64,000 nt of DNA from Terrirubrum flagellatum (lineage in GTDB: Bacteria > Pseudomonadota > Alphaproteobacteria > Rhizobiales > Beijerinckiaceae), in NCBI RefSeq assembly GCF_022059845.1, contig NZ_CP091852.1, positions 1 to 64,000 of the forward strand, given 5' to 3'. How positions within the stretch are numbered: the stretch's first letter is position 1; every line of letters begins with the position of its first letter. Position numbers and translations under genes: made by a program. Positions 57,856-64,000 of this stretch are shown in pieces. The notes beneath the pieces were generated by a model. The model was not told the origin of the DNA and did no database searches. It saw nothing but the letters and a program-made list of their open reading frames with translations.

Positions 57856-58682
57856 TCAACGCTGTCAGGCAATCGTCGCCGCTGCTGAAGGCGGCGGCAG
57901 GGCTGGTCGCCGCGCTCGTTGCGGTTTCGCTCTGCGCGCAATGGATCGCGCCGTTCGATCCGCTGGCGCAGGATGTACTGCGGCGGCTGAAGGGGCCGGA
58001 CGCCGCGCATTGGCTCGGCACAGACCAGTTCGGCCGTGATCTCCTGTCGCGTGTGATCTTTGGCATGCGCGCGTCGCTCGGCGTTTCCGTCGCTGCGGTT
58101 GCGATCGCGCTCATGTGCGGCGGCATGCTCGGGCTCGTCGCGGCCTATTATCGAAACGCCGTCGATCGCGTCGCCATGCGGGCGATGGATATGTTGTTCG
58201 CTTTCCCGGTGATGTTGCTCGCGATTGGCGTCGTGGCGATTCTCGGCCCGGGATCCATGACCACGTCTCTGGCGATCGCGGTCGTCTACACGCCGATTTT
58301 CGCGCGCCTGCTGCGCGGACCGGCGCTCGTGATCGCGCAAAGCGATTACGTCATGAACGCGCGCTCCGTCGGCGCATCCGGCCTGCGGATCATCCTGCAT
58401 CATATCCTGCCCAATCTCGCGAGCGTCGTGCTGGTGCAGAGCAGTCTTCTCCTGTCCGCCGCCATTCTCGTCGAGGCTTCGCTGTCGTTCCTCGGGCTGG
58501 GAGTCCAGCCGCCTGCGCCGTCGCTCGGCGCGATGCTGGCGGAAGGGCGAAATTTCCTGCTGCTCTCGCCCTGGAGCGCGATCTTTTCGGGTCTGGCGAT
58601 TTTGATTCTGGCGTTCGCGCTCAATCTTCTGGGCGATGTTCTGCGCGATGCGCTCGATCCCCGGCTGCGCGGAGAAAAATAG
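57852..58682 (+). CDS. Dipeptide-type ABC transporter permease (DppC-like)
   Basis: 276 residues with the DppC signature HWLGTDQFGRDLLSRVIFGMRASLGV, coupling loop DYVMNARSVGASGLRIILHHILPNL and C-terminal FLGLGVQPPAPSLGAMLAEGRNFL, ending LRDALDPRLRGEK. ATGA overlap with dppB-like gene. Convergent with the SIS-domain gene, 24 bases away, with no obvious terminator between them. Confidence 0.92.
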
Positions 58683-58706
58683 TCCGGACCGGGGTTGATC
58701 GCGCGA

Positions 58707-59738
58707 TCAAATGGTTTCCGTGATCTTCTGAAGATGCGCCGGGCGATCGGGATCGATCCCGCGCATCGCCGCCGCGCGTTCGATCATTCGATAGGCGGGC
58801 GCGAGCAGCGTGATGGCATCGGTCGCCGGATGGTCGTCGCCGATCCACGCAAGCTGCGACGATGGCCCGCCGGCGACATAGACCGGATCGGCCGCTTGCT
58901 TCAGATCAAGGACAAGACGATCGACCGCCGCGGACGTCTCGTCGTCCAGTCGCAACGCCAGCACCGGCGTCGCCCGCGTCACAGCGGCGCGCGGTCCGTG
59001 CAGGAATTCCGCCGCGCTGTAGGCGAGGGCAGGCAGTCGCAGCGCCTCGGCCATTTTCAGCGCAATTTCGCGCGCCGTTCCCAGGCCCAGGCCGCGCGCG
59101 GCGACGAAAGCCGCCGGCGCATTCCGCAGGTCCAAGGCAAGCGCGTCCCAATCGAGCCGCAGGGCTGCGGCGAGCCGATCCGGCAACCGCTGAACCGCCG
59201 CGCGCAATTCCATGTCATCGGCCAGCGCCGCTGTCAGCAACGCTGCGGCGGCCATCGATCCGATCACGGTTTTTGTCGCGGCGACGGATCGCTCCGGGCC
59301 AGCCTTGATGGGCAGGACGAATTCACATTCCGCCGCGGCCGGAGATTTGGCGTCGTTGACGATTGCGATCGTCCGCGCGCCGCCCTTGCGCGCCGCCCGG
59401 GTCGCTTCGATCAAATCGGGACTTCGCCCCGATTGTGTGATCACAACGAAAAGAGCGTTCGGCAAGCTCAACGTGCGCGCGAAGCTGGTCGCGATGGAAG
59501 GCGCGGCGGCGGAAACCGGGATGTTCAGCCGCGTTTCAATGAGATAGCGCAGAAACACGCCCGCATGACCGGAGCTTCCGCGCCCGCAAACGATCGCCAG
59601 CGCCGGCGGTCGTTTGTTCAGCTCTGCAGCGATGGCGTCGATCGTGTTGGCGTCGTCAAGGAACAACCGCACGGCCGCCGGAGCTTCCACGATCTCGCGC
59701 GCCATCGCGGATGGCGCGCGATCACTGAGATATGACAT
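58707..59738 (-). CDS. SIS-domain glucosamine-6-phosphate deaminase (NagB-II type)
   Basis: 343 residues with two SIS domains, similar to the isomerase half of GlmS but without the glutaminase half. Motifs: GRGSSGHA, TQSGRSPD (sugar-phosphate loop), GPERSVAATKT, GRGLGLGTAREIALKMAEAL, SAAEFLHGPRAA and a C-terminal DPDRPAHLQKITETI. In nag clusters such proteins act as NagB-II, converting glucosamine-6-phosphate to fructose-6-phosphate and ammonia. Encoded 7 bases after the GntR regulator and in one operon with murQ. A fructosamine-phosphate deglycase-like role is the alternative. Confidence 0.88.
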   Translation of the reverse strand: MSYLSDRAPSAMAREIVEAPAAVRLFLDDANTIDAIAAELNKRPPALAIVCGRGSSGHAGVFLRYLIETRLNIPVSAAAPSIATSFARTLSLPNALFVVITQSGRSPDLIEATRAARKGGARTIAIVNDAKSPAAAECEFVLPIKAGPERSVAATKTVIGSMAAAALLTAALADDMELRAAVQRLPDRLAAALRLDWDALALDLRNAPAAFVAARGLGLGTAREIALKMAEALRLPALAYSAAEFLHGPRAAVTRATPVLALRLDDETSAAVDRLVLDLKQAADPVYVAGGPSSQLAWIGDDHPATDAITLLAPAYRMIERAAAMRGIDPDRPAHLQKITETI

Positions 59739-59745
59739 GGGATGA

Positions 59746-60504
59746 CTATTTCACTGTGGTGGAATCGCTGCGCAGCTCACGGACTTCGGTGATGAAGTCG
59801 TAGCGGTCGCCACGATAAGCCGATCGGGTGAACTCCACCGCCGCTCCGTTCGCCAGGAACGTGCGGCGCTCGATTCTCAGGATCGCCGCGCCGACCGGAA
59901 TGGACAGGAGCTTGGCCTCCTGCGAGGTGGCGAGGGACGCCTGGAGCCGCTGCAATCCCCGGACCGGGCGGAAGCCGCGCGCCCCGAGCGCCGTATAAAG
60001 CGAAGGGCCGACCTTTTCCGGCTGCGGCAGAAAGACGGCCGGAATGACGGCCCGCTCGATCGCAAGGGGTTCCCCATCCGCGGTGCGCACGCGTGTCAGT
60101 CGCGCGACTGCGGCGTCGACCGACAGGGACAGGGTCATCGCTTCTTCGGGGGTGGCGACGCCGACCCTGCATTCGATGAGAATGGCGTCGGCGATGAAGC
60201 CGCGATTGGCCATGTCGGCGGAGAATCCCGCAAGAACGGCCGCAGGCTGCTCGATCCGCGGCGCAATATAAGTGCCGGAACCCTGCCGCCGCGACAGCAG
60301 CCCTTCCTTCAGCAGCGTGTCGAGCGCTTTGCGAACGGTCACGCGCGAAATGCCGCTCGCCTGGCTGATTTCGCGTTCGGCCGGCAACGCATCGCCGACC
60401 TTGATCTGCCCCTGGCTAATGCAGGTGCGCAGCAGATCGGCAAGCTGCAGGTAGAGAGGAGTCGAGCTCCTTTCGTCGAGACGGAAATCCGCCGGATTGA
60501 TCAT
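59746..60504 (-). CDS. GntR family regulator with UTRA domain (NagR/HutC-like)
   Basis: 252 residues. GntR winged helix at 1-75 (STPLYLQLADLLRTCISQGQIKVGDALPAEREISQASGISRVTVRKALDTLLKEGLLSRRQGSGTYI shows the standard pattern) and a UTRA effector domain from about 95 to 240. Such regulators of nag loci sense GlcNAc-6-P or GlcN-6-P. Sits between murQ and the deaminase gene. ATACC/GGTAT repeats before murQ, nagA and the importer are its candidate operators. Confidence 0.9.
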   Translation of the reverse strand: MINPADFRLDERSSTPLYLQLADLLRTCISQGQIKVGDALPAEREISQASGISRVTVRKALDTLLKEGLLSRRQGSGTYIAPRIEQPAAVLAGFSADMANRGFIADAILIECRVGVATPEEAMTLSLSVDAAVARLTRVRTADGEPLAIERAVIPAVFLPQPEKVGPSLYTALGARGFRPVRGLQRLQASLATSQEAKLLSIPVGAAILRIERRTFLANGAAVEFTRSAYRGDRYDFITEVRELRSDSTTVK

Positions 60505-60517
60505 CGTCAGGCGGTGA

Positions 60518-61399
60518 TCAGCCGGCGGCGCTGATGGCGCGACGCAAGTTGCCGCTGTGTTGAGCGAGTTTCACCAGCGCTTCCTCCCTTGCGATCCCTA
60601 GCGCGATGAGCGACGCCAGTTTCATGTCGCCGTTCGCATCGTCCAGAGCCTCGCGCGCCGCCTTCTCGTCGCAGCCCGTGATGGCGACAACAATGTCCTC
60701 GGACCGCTTCCTCAACTTGGCGTTCGAGGCGAGCATGTTGACCATCATGCCGCGATAGATTCGTCCCAGCCGGATCATGATTCCGGTCGAGAGCAAATTC
60801 AATACGATCTTTTGCGCCGTTCCGGCCTTCATCCGCGTCGAGCCGGCGATCACCTCAGCGCCGGTGTCGACGAGAACCGGATGGCGCGAGGCGTCGAGCA
60901 GGGGGGTTCCGGGATTGTTTGCGACGCCGATGGTCAAGGCCCCGCGTTCGGCCGCGCGGCGCACGCCCGAAACCGTGAAAGGCGTGCGTCCGCTGGCGGC
61001 GACCCCGATCACAACGTCGTTTGAGCCAATTTCGGCGAGATCGATTTGACGCGCCGCGTCGGCGCCGTCGTCTTCCGCCCCTTCAACGCTGTTGAGCAAC
61101 GCATCGGGCCCTCCGGCCATCAGGAAGAGAAGCCGTTTCCGCGGCCAGTTGAACGTCGGCGGCAATTCTGCGCCGTCCTGCACGGCGACGCGACCGGACG
61201 TGCCCGCGCCGAGATAAACGAGGCGGCCTGACGCGCCGAGCGCCGCCGCCGCGCCTTCGACCGCAGCCGTCATCGCGGGAAGCGCGGCGACGCAGGCGGC
61301 GGCGGCGCGCATCTGGCCTTCGAGCATGGCCTCCAACGCATCGCCGACGCTCCAGGCGTCCAGCTCCGTGAAGCGCTCGCTGACGGATTCGGTTGACAT
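60518..61399 (-). CDS. murQ: N-acetylmuramic acid 6-phosphate etherase
   Basis: 293 residues from ATG 61399; ATG 61411 adds four residues and cannot be excluded. SIS-fold etherase splitting the lactyl ether of MurNAc-6-P to GlcNAc-6-P and D-lactate. Signatures: VYLGAGTSGRVAVQDGAELPPTF, with the Glu matching the family's first catalytic acid, and NSVEGAEDDGADAA, holding the second; ASGRTPFTV; AGSTRMKAGTAQK, the family hallmark; C-terminal helical tail. GlcNAc-6-P would pass to NagA, encoded divergently. First gene of the murQ-gntR-deaminase operon. Confidence 0.95.
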   Translation of the reverse strand: MSTESVSERFTELDAWSVGDALEAMLEGQMRAAAACVAALPAMTAAVEGAAAALGASGRLVYLGAGTSGRVAVQDGAELPPTFNWPRKRLLFLMAGGPDALLNSVEGAEDDGADAARQIDLAEIGSNDVVIGVAASGRTPFTVSGVRRAAERGALTIGVANNPGTPLLDASRHPVLVDTGAEVIAGSTRMKAGTAQKIVLNLLSTGIMIRLGRIYRGMMVNMLASNAKLRKRSEDIVVAITGCDEKAAREALDDANGDMKLASLIALGIAREEALVKLAQHSGNLRRAISAAG

Positions 61400-61415
61400 A
61401 ACGGCCCCCATAAAG

Positions 61416-61431
61416 ATACCTATCTAATACC
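61416..61431 (-). promoter_or_regulatory. Candidate operator upstream of murQ
   Basis: ATACC-TATCTA-ATACC, a direct repeat with 11-base periodicity, 17-32 bases upstream of the murQ ATG. Related to the site before nagA and to the right half of the importer site. Confidence 0.6.
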
Positions 61432-61527
61432 TTACAATGCCAATCGCAAGACCTATGCTGTAGGCGGGGCCGCCCAGCAAAGCCAAGACACCTGTGTCGT
61501 CAGGCTGCGGCTTGCCAATCTAAAAGT

Positions 61528-61544
61528 GGTTTCGTATTGGTATT
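61528..61544 (+). promoter_or_regulatory. Candidate operator upstream of nagA
   Basis: GGTTT-CGTATT-GGTATT; on the minus strand this reads AATACC-AATACG-AAACC, again two ACC halves 11 bases apart. It lies 18-34 bases before the nagA ATG, the same distance as the murQ site from murQ. Confidence 0.55.
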
Positions 61545-61561
61545 GAGAAGCGAGACTATTC

Positions 61562-62797
61562 ATGAACCAGCTCAATCTCGCCGATGCGCGACGCGTCGCA
61601 ATCGCTGAATCCGCAGTCCCGCACGCCATCACCATCGAGGCTGCGCGGTTGTTCGATGGCGAGCGCCTTCGCCGAAACTGGAAAATCGATATTGCAGATG
61701 GCCGCATCATCGCCGCCGGGCCTGCGTCGTCCCGGGCGACAGGTCCGATCGTGCATCTGGCCGAAGACGTTATGCTCGCTCCCGGTTTCATCGACACGCA
61801 AGTCAACGGCGGAGGAGGGCGTCTTCTCAACGACGCGCCGTCTCTCGAGAGCATTGCTGCGATTGCGCAAGCGCACCGTCGTTTCGGCGTGACAGGCCTC
61901 CTGCCGACGCTGATCACGGATCGTCAGGAAACGCTTGCGCAACTTGCCAACGTTGCGCTGACCGCCGCCAGACCGCCAGGCGTGCTTGGCCTTCATATGG
62001 AGGGCCCTTTCATCAGCACGGCGAAGAAGGGCGTCCATTCGCCGGAGTATATTCGGCCGATCGACACAGCGTCGCTGCAGACGCTGATGGCGCTCGGCAA
62101 ATATGGCAGGTCGCTTGTCACAATCGCGCCAGAGCTCGTGGCCGCGGCGGACATCCGTAAGCTGGTTAGCGCCGGCGTGCGCGTCTCCGCCGGGCATAGC
62201 GACGCGACGCACGCGCAGATGTTGATGGCGATTGACGCCGGGTTGACCGGGGTGACTCATCTTTTCAACGCCATGTCGCAGATGTCGGCGCGTGAGCTCG
62301 GGCTCGTCGGAACGACATTCGTCGACGGCCGATTGATCGCCGGCGTTATCTGCGACGGAATTCACGTACACCCACTTAATCTGCGGACCGCCTTTCGCTT
62401 GTGTGGTGCCGATCGGTTGATGCTGGTCACCGATGCGATGTCGACGGTCGGATCAGACATAAGACAGTTCTCGTTGCAGGGGCGTCCTGTCGCTCGCGAC
62501 GGCGATCGGCTGGTCGCCGCGGACGGAACGCTCGCGGGCGCGCATCTCGACATGATGGCTGCGGTCAGGAACGCTGTTCAGATGATGGGCGTATCGCTGG
62601 AAGACGCGCTGATCATGGCGTCGCGCACGCCTGCAAGATTTCTCGGGCTTGGCGATGAGCTTGGTCGAATCAAGCCTGGCTATCGCGCGGATCTCGTAGC
62701 CTTCAGCGGCGACTGGAGCGTCGTCAAAACCTGGATCGGCGGCGAGGAAGCATCGCATGACGGCGGCGAGCAAATGCGCGCGCGGGCGCGCGGCTGA
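61562..62797 (+). CDS. nagA: N-acetylglucosamine-6-phosphate deacetylase
   Basis: 411 residues. Amidohydrolase barrel with NagA landmarks: APGFIDTQVNGGGG, LHMEGPFIS (metal-binding Glu), VSAGHSDAT and VTHLFNAMSQMSARE (metal-binding His residues), VICDGIHVHP and the catalytic Asp in LVTDAMSTVG. Converts GlcNAc-6-P to GlcN-6-P and acetate, linking murQ to the SIS-type deaminase. The first ~20 residues (MNQLNLADARRVAIAESAVP) precede the usual family start. Divergent from murQ across 162 bases carrying the candidate operators. Confidence 0.95.
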   Translation: MNQLNLADARRVAIAESAVPHAITIEAARLFDGERLRRNWKIDIADGRIIAAGPASSRATGPIVHLAEDVMLAPGFIDTQVNGGGGRLLNDAPSLESIAAIAQAHRRFGVTGLLPTLITDRQETLAQLANVALTAARPPGVLGLHMEGPFISTAKKGVHSPEYIRPIDTASLQTLMALGKYGRSLVTIAPELVAAADIRKLVSAGVRVSAGHSDATHAQMLMAIDAGLTGVTHLFNAMSQMSARELGLVGTTFVDGRLIAGVICDGIHVHPLNLRTAFRLCGADRLMLVTDAMSTVGSDIRQFSLQGRPVARDGDRLVAADGTLAGAHLDMMAAVRNAVQMMGVSLEDALIMASRTPARFLGLGDELGRIKPGYRADLVAFSGDWSVVKTWIGGEEASHDGGEQMRARARG

Positions 62798-62938
62798 GCG
62801 CGAAATGAATCAATGCATTCTATCGGGGAAAGGCGATCGTAAGCGATAGTCACCAGATTTCCGAAGACGCGTAAATCCCATCTGTTGCGTCGCGCGAAGC
62901 CAACGGAGCTCCCGAACGATAAGTAAAACGAGGTGATC

Positions 62939-63190
62939 ATGCGGGTGAACTATTTCTCCTGGCTGCGCACAAAAACCGGCGTATCGCGCGAAGATGTGGC
63001 GTTGCCGCAAGGCGGCGCGACTGTCGCTGATCTCGTGACCCACCTCGCCGGCAAGCATCCCGCGCTCGGAGAAATCGCCAATACGCCGGGCGCGCTGCGC
63101 TGCGTCGTCAATCGTCGGTATGTCGAGAATTCGCACAGTCTGGCGGAAACAGATGAGGTTCAGTTTTTCCCGCCCGTTACGGGAGGCTGA
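62939..63190 (+). CDS. moaD: Molybdopterin synthase small subunit MoaD
   Basis: 83 residues of ubiquitin-like beta-grasp fold (MRVNYFSWLRTKTG; TVADLVTHLAGKHP; VNRRYVENSHSLAETDEVQFFPPVTGG) ending in the Gly-Gly that is adenylated by MoeB and thiocarboxylated. ATG 62939 chosen over GTG 62933 because GAGG lies 5 bases before it. The gene ends 14 bases inside the convergent moeB-type gene, its activating partner. No moaE in the window. Confidence 0.9.
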   Translation: MRVNYFSWLRTKTGVSREDVALPQGGATVADLVTHLAGKHPALGEIANTPGALRCVVNRRYVENSHSLAETDEVQFFPPVTGG

Positions 63191-63977
63191 GCATTGTTTC
63201 CAATCTGGCATCGGCGGTCGCCGCTTCGCATGTCGGACAATTCGGCCGGCGCGGAAGCGTGACATGTTCGATGCTCGCAGCCCAGGCGTCATACATGGCG
63301 AGCGAGCCCGACAGGCTCGGTTCGATCCCGAGCAGTTCCTTGATAACCTCGACCGCCTGCATGGCGCCAAGCGCGCCGACAGCCGGGCCAAGTACGCCGA
63401 TATCGGCGCAGGAAGGCGTCACGGCGCGCGGCAGGGCTTCCGGATAGAGGCATCGATAACAGGGATGCGGCCGGCCCAAATAGGCCTTGAACGTGGTGAG
63501 AATGCCGCTCGTCACCTGAATCGCTGCGCTGACAAGCGGAATGCGGCGGGCGAAGCAAGCGGCGTGCACCGCGTCGCGCGTCGCGAAATTGTCGCTGCCG
63601 TCAGCGACGAGATCATAGCCCGCCACAAGAGCGTCGGCGTTCTCGACATTGATCGGCATTGCATGTTCGATGAGTTCGACATGCGGATTGAGCGCGCGAA
63701 CGGCGACTCGCGCGCTTTCGGTTTTGGCTGTGTCGATGCGATCGGTCGTATGAAGAATCTGTCGATGCAAATTCGAAAGTTCGACATAGTCGAAATCGAC
63801 GATTCCGAGATGGCCGACGCCCGCGCCTGCGAGAAAGAGCAGCAAGGGCGATCCCAGGCCGCCGGCACCGATCACGAGCACGCGCGACGTGGACAATCGC
63901 TCCTGACCGGGTGCGCCGATTTCCGGCAGCGCCATCTGCCGTCGATAGCGTGCGATTTCCTGATCGGAAAGAGACAT
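63177..63977 (-). CDS. moeB: Molybdopterin-synthase adenylyltransferase (MoeB/ThiF family)
   Basis: 266 residues from ATG 63977 (MSLSDQEIARYRRQMALPEIG), with GGGAG upstream. ThiF-type Rossmann fold: VIGAGGLGSP for ATP, D-Y-V-E-L-S-N-LHRQ, DGSDNFATRDAVH, and two zinc pairs PCYRC and NCPTC. Adenylates the MoaD C terminus; could also serve ThiS. No rhodanese tail, so a separate sulfur donor is needed. Convergent overlap with moaD suggests a functional pair despite opposite strands. Confidence 0.9.
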   Translation of the reverse strand: MSLSDQEIARYRRQMALPEIGAPGQERLSTSRVLVIGAGGLGSPLLLFLAGAGVGHLGIVDFDYVELSNLHRQILHTTDRIDTAKTESARVAVRALNPHVELIEHAMPINVENADALVAGYDLVADGSDNFATRDAVHAACFARRIPLVSAAIQVTSGILTTFKAYLGRPHPCYRCLYPEALPRAVTPSCADIGVLGPAVGALGAMQAVEVIKELLGIEPSLSGSLAMYDAWAASIEHVTLPRRPNCPTCEAATADARLETMLSLP

Positions 63978-64000
63978 GCGCGCGCTCCCTCTCAAAATCA

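Overview
The window is GC-rich, densely coded DNA from an alphaproteobacterium, most likely of the order Hyphomicrobiales (Rhizobiales). The grounds are an IalB-family protein, a SapC-family protein, branched-chain-type ABC transporters in catabolic operons, frequent GTG starts with 4-base ATGA or GTGA overlaps, and a REP-like palindrome of a kind common in that order. No rRNA, tRNA, CRISPR array or complete transposase gene was seen.

Left part (1-25186). A 1907-residue secreted nuclease-type RTX protein (1-5724) ends at a clear intrinsic terminator, followed by an M20 peptidase gene. Next comes a long minus-strand catabolic locus: livJ-livH-livM-livG-livF, a LysR regulator, hyuA, hyuB, a short-chain dehydrogenase and an HpcH/HpaI aldolase. 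It looks like an import-and-degrade pathway for an amide, hydantoin or lactam-like compound. Two near-identical 19-bp palindromes (12914-12932 and 18830-18848) lie upstream of hyuA and livJ and are candidate sites for the embedded LysR regulator. A second LysR gene is divergent from a plus-strand operon holding an alpha/beta hydrolase, a NitT/TauT-type ABC importer, an FAD monooxygenase and a VOC-family protein, a second small catabolic unit.

Middle (25187-52909). A giant 6388-residue two-partner-secretion adhesin (LktA-like filamentous adhesin) is translationally coupled to its TpsB outer-membrane transporter, followed by IalB-family and SapC-family genes. Then come an OmpR-type response regulator and, on the other strand, a periplasmic binding protein overlapping a hybrid histidine kinase with receiver and Hpt domains. 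The set resembles TorT-TorS-TorR. A roughly 327-bp structured MITE-like element sits between regulator and kinase, and its end supplies the regulator's stop codon.

Right part (53226-63977). An amino-sugar or cell-wall recycling locus: a divergently encoded dipeptide-type ABC importer (two ATPases on minus; binding protein and two permeases on plus), a SIS-type glucosamine-6-phosphate deaminase, a GntR/UTRA regulator, murQ (MurNAc-6-P etherase) and nagA (GlcNAc-6-P deacetylase). ATACC/GGTAT-type repeats with about one-turn spacing occur before murQ, nagA and the importer binding-protein gene and probably define a regulon. moaD and a moeB/thiF-type gene overlap tail to tail at the right edge.
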